In this document: piece after piece, positions 1 to 8,382 of the stretch
How positions within the stretch are numbered: position 1 is the first letter of the stretch
Layout: each line of letters opens with the position of its first letter
Source of the DNA: Bacillota bacterium
GTDB lineage: Bacteria > Bacillota > Clostridia > Lachnospirales > Cellulosilyticaceae
Direction: 5' to 3'
Assembly: GCA_023436395.1 (NCBI GenBank)
Contig: JAEZJJ010000112.1
Location: 1-40,655 of the forward strand
Length of the DNA: 40,655 nt
The notes under the pieces: model-generated
The model's database searches: none
Told to the model about the DNA's origin: nothing
Seen by the model: only the letters and a program-made list of their open reading frames with translations
Translations under genes and position numbers: made by a program

Positions 1-1596
1 GTTGAAATGACTGAAATTACTATAGAAATAGAAGGAGCTTATTTTGTAGTAGATCCCTTTTCGGGAAAGATTGATTTTAAAGTGTATAATCAGCTTATAG
101 ACTTCCCTAAATGTATGCAAACAAATAAAGAGAGTTTAAAAGGAAGCAAGTTAGCTTCAAAGCTCTGCTTAGAGGTGGATGAGAGGAGCGTTGACAATAA
201 TAATATTATTGATCAACTGCCTATTTATAGAACCTCCAATCAAAAAGGGGATATTATACTGACCTTTAATCAGAATAAAAAAACACAGCTCATTATTAAA
301 GTAAAGGAAAAGTTAGAACTTGGAGAAGTGAGTAATACAGTTAATATTGAGCAAGCAGAAAAGACACACGATAGTGTTTATATACAGGAAAAAGTAAGTG
401 GTGCCTTAAATAAAGGTGTTATAGAGCTAGCAATTTCAGAAGAGCTATTAAATTGGTGGAAGGGGATACAGATTCTAGAAGGCGATATTAAAGTGATTGT
501 ATGGGAGCAAGGCGCACGGAAGGCAGGAAAAGTATGGATAGAGGTAGTAGAGACATCAACTGTACCTTCAAAAATTTGTTTATTTATTGAAAAAACATGT
601 TTAGTAGAACCATTAAGTACATCATCACCATTTAAAACAATGGACTTACTCATAACAAGTCAAGTGTTTTCAAATACAGGGGTCAGTGCCAAGTATTGTT
701 TAAAAGACTACTTGAGCATACTTCCAAGTAAACAAGTAACAGCAGGAGCAGCCGATAGGGCTATTTATTTCAAAGCTGGTAGTGAGGGGTATATTGTTGG
801 AGAAGAATATTATCCAATACAAGGCTCTATTTATATGAAAGATCAATATCTTATGGCACCAATAAGAAGTATCTTAGAAAGTACAGGGATAGCTCATTAC
901 GACCTTACTTACAACAAAGGAGAGATAACGCTTACAGTGGGAAAAGAAGAGCCTATTAGGAAAATCACTCTACAATTAGGAGAAAAAGATGTTATTGTAG
1001 ATAATCAAACTTATACTATGCAAACAGCACCAGAATTAAGAGCGGGTATCTTACATGTACCAGTATCTGAAATAGCAACCCTTTTAGAATTAGAGGTTTC
1101 CTCTTATAGAAGGGGAACAGGTATAGTATTGGGGGTAGAAGAACAAGAGAAAAGTAAAGAGATAAAAATAGTTACCGAGGGACAAAGATTAAAAGCGGGG
1201 CTTAGAAGACAAAATGCGGGGGAAGTTTATATAAAAGAAGGAACCAATGAACGATTTAAGAAAGGGGTATTAGAAATTGTTATTGGAGATGGAGGGGTTA
1301 ATGAGAAGTATAAATCCTATATATTACAAGCGATACCCGAAGTTTCAGTTATCAAAGGGGATTTAAAAATCAAACTTATAGGAGTGAGCCAGGAAAAGGC
1401 TAATACATATGTAATAGAGATCATAGAGCAAAGTACGTTGCCATCAACCATTGCTGTAAGTTATCCAGATGTAGCATTAGATAGAACTACTCCAGAGGGG
1501 GACTATGGATTTAAGCTATCTGGAGTAGCATTAGATAACAGAGAGATAGTGGTTAAAGACTTTTTTGAGGTAAGAACACCCAATACATGTGAGTAG
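1..1596 (+). CDS. Surface protein with copper-amine-oxidase-like domain, 5' partial
   Basis: The frame is open from the first base of the window; the first ATG is at 7 and no ribosome binding site is visible before it, so the gene probably starts upstream. A copper amine oxidase N-domain-like module lies at about residues 250-380 (segments APIRSILESTGIAHYDL, VDNQTYTMQTAPELRAGILHVPVSE). In Firmicutes this module is common in exported proteins and does not imply oxidase activity. It is flanked by two copies of an unnamed module: residues about 130-200 (KGVIELAIS, GDIKVIV, ETSTVPSKI) and about 410-490 (KGVLEIVIG, GDLKIKL, EQSTLPSTI). No C-terminal anchor or SLH domain is seen. An exported structural or wall-associated role is inferred; the true N-terminus and signal peptide lie outside the window. 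Confidence 0.75.
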   Translation, partial: VEMTEITIEIEGAYFVVDPFSGKIDFKVYNQLIDFPKCMQTNKESLKGSKLASKLCLEVDERSVDNNNIIDQLPIYRTSNQKGDIILTFNQNKKTQLIIKVKEKLELGEVSNTVNIEQAEKTHDSVYIQEKVSGALNKGVIELAISEELLNWWKGIQILEGDIKVIVWEQGARKAGKVWIEVVETSTVPSKICLFIEKTCLVEPLSTSSPFKTMDLLITSQVFSNTGVSAKYCLKDYLSILPSKQVTAGAADRAIYFKAGSEGYIVGEEYYPIQGSIYMKDQYLMAPIRSILESTGIAHYDLTYNKGEITLTVGKEEPIRKITLQLGEKDVIVDNQTYTMQTAPELRAGILHVPVSEIATLLELEVSSYRRGTGIVLGVEEQEKSKEIKIVTEGQRLKAGLRRQNAGEVYIKEGTNERFKKGVLEIVIGDGGVNEKYKSYILQAIPEVSVIKGDLKIKLIGVSQEKANTYVIEIIEQSTLPSTIAVSYPDVALDRTTPEGDYGFKLSGVALDNREIVVKDFFEVRTPNTCE

Positions 1597-1610
1597 ATTC
1601 AAAGCTGACC

Positions 1611-1639
1611 TTGTGGTTTTGATATAGAACCATTACAAT
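1611..1639 (+). promoter_or_regulatory. Candidate sigma-A promoter for tatD
   Basis: A TTGTGG box (1611-1616) is separated by 17 nt from TACAAT (1634-1639), about 50 nt before the tatD start. The -10 is good and the -35 is weak. Confidence 0.4.
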
Positions 1640-1688
1640 AAACAACATAAGAGATAATAAGCCCAAGCATGTAAAGGAGAAAATAGAA

Positions 1689-2447
1689 ATGTATTTTGAT
1701 TCACACGCACATTATGATGATGAAAGTTTTAATGAGGATCGTTATGAATTGCTAGAAAGTATGAAAGATAAAGGCGTTGATTTTATTGTTAATGCAGCAG
1801 CGGATATGGATTCTTGTTTAACGGGAATAGCTTTAGCTAAAAAATATCCTTTTATATATTGTAGCATTGGAGTACATCCACACGATGTAAAGAGCTTAAA
1901 AGAAGAAGATTTAGAAGAAATGAGAAAGCTAGCTAGTTATGAGAAGGTTGTAGCCATTGGTGAAATAGGCCTAGATTACTATTATGATAGTTCACCTAGG
2001 CAGGTGCAAAGAGAATGGTTTAAAAAGCAGCTTCTTTTAGCAAAAGAGCTTGATTTGCCAGTGATTATTCATAGTAGAGAAGCTTCACAGGAGACGTTTG
2101 ATTTGATTATGGAAAGCGGAGTAAGAGAAGGCGTTATTCACTGCTTTTCAGGAAGTCATGAACTCGCTAAAGAATATGTAAAAAAAGGTTTTTTCATAGG
2201 AATAGGTGGTTCTTTAACTTTTAAAAACGCCAAAAAAACAGTTAAGGTAGTGGAAACTATCGGACTAGAAAATATACTTATTGAGACAGATTCACCTTAT
2301 CTGACACCAGTACCTCATAGAGGAAAGAGAAATGACTCATCTTACTTAAAATATGTAGTAGAGAAAATTGCAGAAATTAAAGGGGTGACCCCAGAAGAAG
2401 TGGCTAGCATAAGCTGTCAAAATGCTAAAACATTATTTAGAATTTAG
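1689..2447 (+). CDS. tatD: TatD family metal-dependent hydrolase / DNase
   Basis: A 252-residue TatD family TIM-barrel hydrolase, full length for the family. Metal-binding motifs are visible in order: DSHAHYD at the N-terminus (His6, His8), the GEIGLDYYY strand (Glu), VIIHSREA (His), VIHCFSGS (His) and IETDSPYLTP (Asp). Known members are divalent-metal-dependent 3'-5' exonucleases or DNases in the cytoplasm, some linked to DNA repair. The start is set by GTAAAGGAG 9 nt upstream of ATG 1689. The gene order tatD then yabE matches the conserved Bacillus yabD-yabE arrangement, in which ksgA follows closely; here rsmA lies 12 kb away. An intrinsic terminator follows immediately. The family call is firm; the exact substrate is not shown by sequence. 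Confidence 0.95.
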   Translation: MYFDSHAHYDDESFNEDRYELLESMKDKGVDFIVNAAADMDSCLTGIALAKKYPFIYCSIGVHPHDVKSLKEEDLEEMRKLASYEKVVAIGEIGLDYYYDSSPRQVQREWFKKQLLLAKELDLPVIIHSREASQETFDLIMESGVREGVIHCFSGSHELAKEYVKKGFFIGIGGSLTFKNAKKTVKVVETIGLENILIETDSPYLTPVPHRGKRNDSSYLKYVVEKIAEIKGVTPEEVASISCQNAKTLFRI

Positions 2448-2484
2448 ACGAGAAGGCTTGGGAGAAAAGAGAAAAAAAGATAAT

Positions 2485-2520
2485 AAAAAAACAGCTTTTG
2501 GAAAAAGCTGTTTTTTTATT
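2485..2520 (+). terminator. Intrinsic terminator after tatD
   Basis: The stem is CAGCTTTT (2492-2499) with AAAAGCTG (2503-2510), loop GGA, preceded by an A-run and followed by seven T. The A/T flanks can also pair, so it may work in both directions. Confidence 0.85.
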
Positions 2521-2836
2521 TTGTATACAAATACTAAACTTATGGCTTATTAAAAGTAAAAAAAAACAATGCTAAAAATAATAAATTGGGTAGTGGGTTA
2601 TGAAAAAAATGGTCTGAAATAACTCTAAAACTCCAAGAAATAAAATAAAAATTGAAGGGTGTCATAAAAAGAGAAAGAAGAACATATAATAGTTATTAAC
2701 AAAATGTTACGTAATTATTAAAATTGAATTTTTCGAAAAAAAATTTTACAACTCTCAAACTATTGATAAAACGTTAATGTATAACAAAAAAAAGCCTATT
2801 TTTTCACATTCTAAAAAAAAACTTGTTACAAAAAGC
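2521..2836. other. AT-rich intergenic stretch with no recognised gene
   Basis: About 315 nt between the tatD terminator and the yabE promoter. It is very AT-rich with many A-runs. I see no coding frame with a ribosome binding site, no RNA gene and no match to a riboswitch I know. Confidence 0.5.
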
Positions 2837-2865
2837 TTGAAAAATTAAAAAGGATATATTACAAT
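2837..2865 (+). promoter_or_regulatory. Sigma-A promoter of yabE-like gene
   Basis: TTGAAA (2837-2842), 17-nt spacer, TACAAT (2860-2865). This predicts a leader of roughly 150 nt before ATG 3020. Part of that leader (about 2940-3005) could fold: TTGATT near 2962 can pair with AATCAA just before the Shine-Dalgarno. I did not find c-di-AMP (ydaO-type) riboswitch motifs in it. Confidence 0.65.
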
Positions 2866-3019
2866 CGTATTTGTAGTTGTAAAAAAAATAAAAATTATAT
2901 TTAATAACAAATCGTTGTAGTAAAGCCCGATTCACCAGATCAAGTGAGAAAGACCAATTGTTTTGATTAGTAAAGATAAAACTAAACTTTTATCAAAGCA
3001 ATCAATTAAGGAGGATATC

Positions 3020-4042
3020 ATGAAGAATCGAAGTAGAATCGCTTTATTGATTGTAGCGTTGTTTATGCTATGTGCAGTTAGTATTACAGCCTACCAATCC
3101 GTGTCAAAGATTATTACATTAGTCGATGACGGAAAAGTGACTCAGTATGAAACAGATGCAAATAGTGTAGAGGAACTTTTAGCACAGTTAAAAGTAACAC
3201 TAGGGGACAAAGACACCCTGCAACCTGCATTAGACACTCAAATTGAAGACAATATGAAAATAACTATAGAAAGATGGAAACCTACAGTAACTTTTATAGA
3301 AAATGGTGTAGAGACTCAATTTAAAACGGGGTTTGCTACAGTAGGGGACATCATCAAGGCAAAGGGCTTAATAGCTGCTGAGGGCTTAGCAGTTGAACCT
3401 AGTCTAGATACAAATATTACAGACGGTATGAAAATCACTGTTAAAACTAAAAAAGTTGAAACAGTAATGGAAACAAGAGAAATCGGTTTTGAAACAAAAG
3501 TAGTTGATACAACCGATTTAGCATTTGGTGAAACGAAAGTTAAGCAAGAAGGTAAAAACGGGCTTAAAGAAGTAAGTTTAGAAAGAACTTACTTTGGCGG
3601 TGAAGTAGTTGATGAGAAGGTAATTAGTGCCAATGTGACACAAGAACCTACAGATAAGATTGTACTTAAAGGTGCAAGAAATGCAATCAAAGACTCATTC
3701 ACAGGTAAGAATTATGCCTATACAAAGGTATATGAAATGGAAGCTACAGCGTACACAAATGGTAATGATGGATGGGGTAACAAAACTGCAAGTGGTATGA
3801 CTACTTTTGTAGGTATGGTTGCAGTAGACCCAAAAGTTATTCCTCTCGGCACTAAACTCTATATTGAAGGTTATGGGATTGCCATTGCTGGAGATACAGG
3901 AGGCGCAATTAAAGGTAATATCGTAGATTTATTCTTTAATTCAAATAGTGAATGTTACCAGTTTGGACGTCAACACGGGCTTAATGTCTATGTTCTAGAA
4001 GATCAAAACATAGATGTAAAAGCAGAACGTAATGCTTACTAA
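3020..4042 (+). CDS. yabE: YabE-like wall protein: DUF348, G5 and 3D domains
   Basis: A 340-residue exported protein. The start is ATG 3020, not an earlier in-frame codon at 2963, because AAGGAGG (3008-3014) sits 5 nt before it and the next residues form a signal or anchor segment (about 8-28). Domains in order: two DUF348 repeats (about 31-85 and 90-150, each beginning with a VxxVDDGK / VTFIENGVE strand), a G5 domain (about 150-220) and a C-terminal 3D domain (about 230-330) with ATAYT, VAVDPKVIPLGTKLYIEGYG, DTGGAIKGNIVDLFF and an AxD acid pair. The 3D domain is the double-psi-barrel fold of MltA/RpfB-type lytic transglycosylases, so peptidoglycan remodelling outside the membrane is the likely role. 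It follows tatD as in Bacillus, but rnmV, which normally follows, is absent. Confidence 0.92.
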   Translation: MKNRSRIALLIVALFMLCAVSITAYQSVSKIITLVDDGKVTQYETDANSVEELLAQLKVTLGDKDTLQPALDTQIEDNMKITIERWKPTVTFIENGVETQFKTGFATVGDIIKAKGLIAAEGLAVEPSLDTNITDGMKITVKTKKVETVMETREIGFETKVVDTTDLAFGETKVKQEGKNGLKEVSLERTYFGGEVVDEKVISANVTQEPTDKIVLKGARNAIKDSFTGKNYAYTKVYEMEATAYTNGNDGWGNKTASGMTTFVGMVAVDPKVIPLGTKLYIEGYGIAIAGDTGGAIKGNIVDLFFNSNSECYQFGRQHGLNVYVLEDQNIDVKAERNAY

Positions 4043-4050
4043 TGAGCACA

Positions 4051-4085
4051 AGAGGTAATTTGCCTATGGCAGATACCTCTTTTTT
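4051..4085 (+). terminator. Intrinsic terminator after yabE
   Basis: AGAGGTA (4051-4057) pairs with TACCTCT (4074-4080), extended inward by TTGCC/GGCA around a TAT loop, followed by a T-run. Confidence 0.85.
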
Positions 4086-4096
4086 CATTTTGTAAT

Positions 4097-4126
4097 TTGA
4101 ATTATTCAGCTTACTTGTGTTACAAT
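4097..4126 (+). promoter_or_regulatory. Candidate promoter of ABC exporter gene
   Basis: TTGAAT (4097-4102), 18-nt spacer ending in TGT, TACAAT (4121-4126). It lies between the yabE terminator and the Shine-Dalgarno at 4146-4154. Confidence 0.55.
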
Positions 4127-4158
4127 CATTGGATAAAATTGAAATAGGAGGTGACACA

Positions 4159-5898
4159 ATGGACGTCATTAAACAGTTTATAAAATACTATAAACCATAT
4201 CGTAAAATGTTCTTTTATGATATGGGTTGTGCCCTTACTCTTTCAGGTATAGATTTAACCTTCCCACTCTTGGTGAGGTTTTTAATGAATGAAGTCTATG
4301 TCTTAGATAATAGCACTCAAATTATGAAGTTTATTTTAATTATAGGAAGTATTCTTCTTGGCATGTATATACTCGCATTTTTCTGCCAGTATTATATCAC
4401 TACCTGGGGGCATATTATGGGAGCAAGAATGGAATCAGATATGAGGAAGGAGCTTTTCGGTCATTTAGAGAAACTTTCCTTTTCTTATTATGATGAAGTG
4501 AATACAGGAAAGCTCATGTCATGTATCACCAATGACCTTTTTGATATATCTGAGCTCGCTCACCATGGTCCAGAGGATATCTTTATATCCGTTATTAAAA
4601 TTGTAGGGACCTTTATCATCTTAAGTATCATTAATATTAAAATGACACTTATTCTAGTATTCTTTACCCTACTGATGCTAGCTTTCTCTCTTTATTATAA
4701 TCGCAAGATGAAGGCGGTATTTAGAAAGAATAGACAAAAGATTGCAGAAGTTAATGCTATTACCCAAGATGCCTTAGGAGGTATTCGTGTAGTGAAGTCT
4801 TTTGCCAATGAAGCAATTGAAATGGAGAAATTCAAAGTAGGTAATAAAGCCTTTGTGGACACTAAGAGCGAGAGTTATTTTATTATGGGAAGATACTTTA
4901 GTGGCAATGGCTTCTTTAAAAATATCCTATACCTGGCTACGGTACTTGTAGGTGGGTTGTTTATCACCAGAGGAGAGATGAATGTAGCAGATTTAACAGT
5001 CTATATTCTTTATATTAACACCTACTTAAATCCGGTAGAAAAACTAGTAAACTTTACAGAGCAATTCCAAAAGGGGATGACAGGGTTTGAACGTTTTCTC
5101 CGTGTCATTCAGACGAAGCCTGAAATAGAAGATGATGTGGATGCCCAAGACATAGGAGAAGTAAAAGGGGATATTACCTTTGAAAATGTCTCTTTTAGCT
5201 ACTCAGATGAGGAGAAAAATATACTCAGTGAGATGAACATTCATATTCCAGCAGGTAAGACTGTTGCCTTAGTAGGGCCATCTGGAGGAGGAAAAACAAC
5301 CTTTTGTTCCTTAATCCCACGTTTTTATGAAGTTAGTGAAGGAAAAGTGCTCATAGATGGTAAGGATATTAAGAAGCTGACACAAAGCTCTTTAAGAGAT
5401 GCCATAGGTATTGTACAGCAAGATGTTTATTTATTTGGTGGCAGTATTAAGCAAAATATTGCTTATGGAGATCCAAAGGCCAGTGACGAGGAAATCATAG
5501 CAGCAGCCAAGAAAGCCAATATTCATGAATTTATTAAGAATCTACCTGAGGGGTATGATACCTTTGTAGGAGAACGAGGGGTAAGATTATCAGGAGGACA
5601 AAAGCAACGCATTGCTATTGCTAGGGTATTTCTTAAAAACCCGCCTATTCTTATTTTAGATGAGGCAACCTCGGCTTTAGATAATGAGAGCGAGCGTTAT
5701 ATTCAAAAGTCTTTAGAGGAACTTTCTAAGGGAAGAACGACTTTAGTCATTGCCCATCGCTTAAGTACTATTAGAAATGCAGATGAGATTCTTGTACTAA
5801 CAAAGGCAGGAATAGTAGAGCAAGGTCCTCATGAAGTATTAATGGGTCAAGAAGGCGTATATGCTCAGCTTTATAATATGCAATTTGAAACGGCATAA
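4159..5898 (+). CDS. ABC exporter, fused membrane and ATPase domains
   Basis: A 579-residue half-transporter of the MsbA/LmrA/MdlB exporter type. The start is ATG 4159 behind AGGAGGTGA (4146-4154); an in-frame ATG at 4117 has no ribosome binding site and overlaps the promoter. The N-terminal part (about 1-310) holds six predicted membrane helices. The C-terminal ATPase shows Walker A GPSGGGKTT, the Q-loop IVQQDVYLF, signature LSGGQKQR, Walker B ILILDEATSALD and the switch His in IAHRLS, so it should be active. It is monocistronic between two terminators, so it probably works as a homodimer or with a partner encoded elsewhere. The substrate (lipid, peptide or drug) cannot be read from sequence. 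Confidence 0.95.
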   Translation: MDVIKQFIKYYKPYRKMFFYDMGCALTLSGIDLTFPLLVRFLMNEVYVLDNSTQIMKFILIIGSILLGMYILAFFCQYYITTWGHIMGARMESDMRKELFGHLEKLSFSYYDEVNTGKLMSCITNDLFDISELAHHGPEDIFISVIKIVGTFIILSIINIKMTLILVFFTLLMLAFSLYYNRKMKAVFRKNRQKIAEVNAITQDALGGIRVVKSFANEAIEMEKFKVGNKAFVDTKSESYFIMGRYFSGNGFFKNILYLATVLVGGLFITRGEMNVADLTVYILYINTYLNPVEKLVNFTEQFQKGMTGFERFLRVIQTKPEIEDDVDAQDIGEVKGDITFENVSFSYSDEEKNILSEMNIHIPAGKTVALVGPSGGGKTTFCSLIPRFYEVSEGKVLIDGKDIKKLTQSSLRDAIGIVQQDVYLFGGSIKQNIAYGDPKASDEEIIAAAKKANIHEFIKNLPEGYDTFVGERGVRLSGGQKQRIAIARVFLKNPPILILDEATSALDNESERYIQKSLEELSKGRTTLVIAHRLSTIRNADEILVLTKAGIVEQGPHEVLMGQEGVYAQLYNMQFETA

Positions 5899-5927
5899 TA
5901 AAGGGTGTAATAAAGATAGAAAAAACT

Positions 5928-5974
5928 AAAAACGTCCTATAATGGAGGAAAATCTCCTTATAGGACGTTTTAGC
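5928..5974. terminator. Bidirectional terminator between ABC exporter and MCP remnant
   Basis: A long hairpin: AAAACGTCCTATAATGGAG (from about 5929) pairs with CTCCTTATAGGACGTTTT (5954-5971) with one small bulge and a short loop. A-runs and T-runs on both sides suit termination from both converging genes. Confidence 0.85.
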
Positions 5975-5983
5975 TTACCAAGA

Positions 5984-7247
5984 CTAATTAGAATCATAAG
6001 CGAGTTGATTGAGTTTAATGGTCATTTCCTCAATACTATCAATAAGACCTAAGAGAGAAGTAGTAGAAGCAGCATTTTCTTCACAGGCACTAGAAATATT
6101 TTCAAGTTGAGAAAGATTGAGGGTAGCAAGTTTCTTGACCTCATTCATAATAGCTACAATATGTTTGCTGTTAGTTGTTACTTCAGAGGATAGGGTATTC
6201 ATATGTGTGATTTTAGTCCCCATGAGATTATTAAGTTCTGTGACTTCCGAGGTAGATTGTTTAGCCTCTTCGATAACAGAGACACCCTCTATGGCTAAGG
6301 TGGCACTAGTATTCATACTTTCTACTGCCAAGCTCGTGTGGTCAATAACCTCATTAGCAACCACTTTAATATTTTCAACAGCATTTTTAGTCTCTTCTGA
6401 TAGTTTACGAACTTCCCTAGCTACAACAGCAAAGCCTGAACCTTGATCGCCTGCACGAGTAGCTTCAATGGCTGCATTGAGGGCAAGAAGGTTTGTTTGA
6501 GTAGAGATACCTGTAATAATATCAACAATTTTTAAAATCTCTTCGGATTTCTCTAATAGCTTTCCAATCACGACTTTACCATGATCTGTACTTTCTTGAA
6601 TAGCATTCATATCGTTGGTAGCATGGGTCATAATTTGAGAATTACTAATAGAAAGTTTATTGACCTGCTGAGAAAGCTCTGCTACTTCAGTATTACAAAC
6701 GGATAAGGCTGTAAGGTTATTATCAATAGAAATAATATTAAGATTCTGCTAAATCCCTAGAGATTTCTCCTGACTTTTGAGAAAGATTTGCAATATGTTC
6801 ATACATACTTTTTTGTTCCTCAGCTCCTACCACATCTCTTAGTAAAAGGCGAGTACGACTACTTAAGGTAGTAAAGACACAAGATATAGCTAGAAGCTCA
6901 ATAGTTCGAGGTAAAATGATGTAAATGGTACCTCTATATAAATTTTAGGTGTATTATGAACAGGCACAATGTTAAACGTTAAGGAACAAACTTGAGCAAT
7001 GATTAAAAAGATTACGGATTGTATAATAGCAAAAATATTTCAATATCCGAACTAATAAGATAGGTAGGAGCAGAAGAATAAGCCCTGTTATGTAGCCAAT
7101 AGTCATAATATGAAAAGGGACTACGAAAATACCTGCTAAATTGAGGACATAAATTAAAGTATAGAAGATTGCCGTGATGGCCATAAGTTTAGAGACAAAA
7201 AAGTGTGCTAGGTGTTCATTTTCTTGCAAAAGTGATTGTTTATTCAT
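5984..7247 (-). pseudogene. Methyl-accepting chemotaxis protein pseudogene with three frameshifts
   Basis: Reading the minus strand, one chemoreceptor of about 420 residues can be rebuilt from four pieces in changing frames. The N-terminus starts at 7247 (MNKQSLLQENEHLAHFF) with membrane helices. The frame shifts at an A5/T5 run (7031-7035) into AIIQSVIFLIIAQVCSL, again near 6930-6945 into GTIYIILPRTIELLAIS and QKSMYEHIANLSQKSGE, and again near 6741-6748 into LNIISIDNNLTALS. The last piece continues into the conserved signalling hairpin (ISTQTNLLALNAAIEATRAG). No single frame joins the membrane and signalling parts, so a working receptor is unlikely, although the last 216 codons remain open from an internal ATG at 6631. 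It was a multi-helix membrane-sensor MCP without an extracellular Cache domain. Three separate shifts argue against a single sequencing error. Confidence 0.85.
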
Positions 7248-7365
7248 TTATTTCCTCTTTGTTGTCGAAAATAAATTGTGTAAATTCTAAATATATAGTC
7301 ATATTATACATTTATTTGATGAAAAAGTACTTAATTATGTATTAAAATTTAATTATTTTTTTTAA

Positions 7366-7394
7366 TTGTAATTTAATGTCGAAAATGATAAGAT
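7366..7394 (+). promoter_or_regulatory. Sigma-A promoter of amino acid ABC operon
   Basis: TTGTAA (7366-7371), 17-nt spacer, TAAGAT (7389-7394). The predicted transcript starts about 7400, at the foot of the leader hairpin. Confidence 0.6.
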
Positions 7395-7398
7395 TACT

Positions 7399-7453
7399 AC
7401 AATTAAGTAAGGAGTCTTTAGGTGTTTTATAATGAGGTAAAGTCCTTAGTTGT
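7399..7453 (+). promoter_or_regulatory. Leader hairpin upstream of amino acid ABC operon
   Basis: ACAA (7399-7402), TAAGGA (7408-7413) and CTTT (7416-7419) pair in register with AAAG (7439-7442), TCCTTA (7443-7448) and TTGT (7450-7453). This gives a long stem at the very start of the transcript, followed soon after by a T-run (7462-7467). It could be an attenuator or a 5' stabiliser. It has no T-box (no GGTGGNACCGCG) or lysine-riboswitch signature. Confidence 0.4.
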
Positions 7454-7504
7454 GAAGTGCCTTTTTTACCCTTAGAAATAAAAAGAGAAGGATGTGTGAG
7501 TCAA

Positions 7505-8332
7505 ATGAAAAAGAAACTAGTAACACTATTAACAGCCGTGGTAATGGGAACAACTTTACTGACAGGATGTGGGTCTGGTAGCAAAGCAAGTGAAGATGAG
7601 AAAACCTTTAAAGTAGGCCTTGAATGTGGCTATGCCCCATTTAACTGGACACAAATGGATGATAGCAATGGCGCAGTTAAAATTTCAGGAAGTGCAGATT
7701 ATGCAGGTGGTTATGATGTAGAGATTGCTAAGAAGCTTGCAGAGGGCTTAGGCAAAGAATTAGTGATTGTAAAAACAGAATGGGATGGTTTAGTACCAGC
7801 GCTTACCTCAGGGAAAATTGATGCCATTATTGCAGGTATGTCACCAACAGCAGAACGTAAGGAAACCATTGATTTCTCTGATAACTACTATAAATCAGAT
7901 TTAGTTATGGTGGTTAAAAAGGGAGGGGCTTATGAAAATGCCAAATCCATTCAAGATTTTAGTGGGGCAAAAGTAACGGCACAATTAAATACTTTCCACT
8001 ATACAGTGATTGATCAAATTAATGGGGTACAAAAACAATCTGCTATGGACAATTTCCCAGCAATGCGTGTAGCCCTTGAGTCAGGGATGATTGATGGCTA
8101 TGTTTCAGAAAAACCAGAAGGGGTAAGTGCTACAAGTGCAAATCCTAACTTTGCTATGGTAGAGTTTACACAAGGCTTTGAGACTTCTGAAGAAGATACA
8201 GCCATTGCAGTAGGTATTGCAAAGAATAGCAAATTAACGCCTCAAATTAATGGTATATTAAAAGATATTTCTGAAGAAGAACGTACCAAGATGATGGACG
8301 AAGCCATCAAGAATCAACCAGCAGCCAACTAA
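7505..8332 (+). CDS. Polar amino acid ABC transporter, substrate-binding lipoprotein
   Basis: A 275-residue family 3 solute-binding protein. ATG 7505 gives a classic lipoprotein signal, KKK then a hydrophobic stretch and lipobox LLTGC with Cys22, which would be lipidated on the outer face of the membrane. An upstream GTG-like frame extension would spoil this signal. The bilobed-binding-protein motifs FKVGLECGYAPFNW, GGYDVEIAKKLAE, WDGLVPALTSGKIDAIIAGMS and ERKETIDFSDNYY are clear. The downstream permease and ATPase complete an uptake system of the HisJ/GlnH class. Conserved acidic and arginine ligand positions point to a polar amino acid, but which one cannot be decided. Confidence 0.93.
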   Translation: MKKKLVTLLTAVVMGTTLLTGCGSGSKASEDEKTFKVGLECGYAPFNWTQMDDSNGAVKISGSADYAGGYDVEIAKKLAEGLGKELVIVKTEWDGLVPALTSGKIDAIIAGMSPTAERKETIDFSDNYYKSDLVMVVKKGGAYENAKSIQDFSGAKVTAQLNTFHYTVIDQINGVQKQSAMDNFPAMRVALESGMIDGYVSEKPEGVSATSANPNFAMVEFTQGFETSEEDTAIAVGIAKNSKLTPQINGILKDISEEERTKMMDEAIKNQPAAN

Positions 8333-8382
8333 ATACATAGAAAATAAGAAAGCACAGGATGAAAAGATATAGGAGGAAATAG

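Noticed and set aside
2866..3019. Possible c-di-AMP (ydaO-type) riboswitch before the yabE-like gene
   Set aside because: The conserved core motifs of that class could not be found in the 150-nt leader.
6117..6446. Plus-strand open frame of 109 codons inside the chemoreceptor remnant
   Set aside because: It is the antisense of the conserved signalling domain and has no binding site or recognisable protein features.
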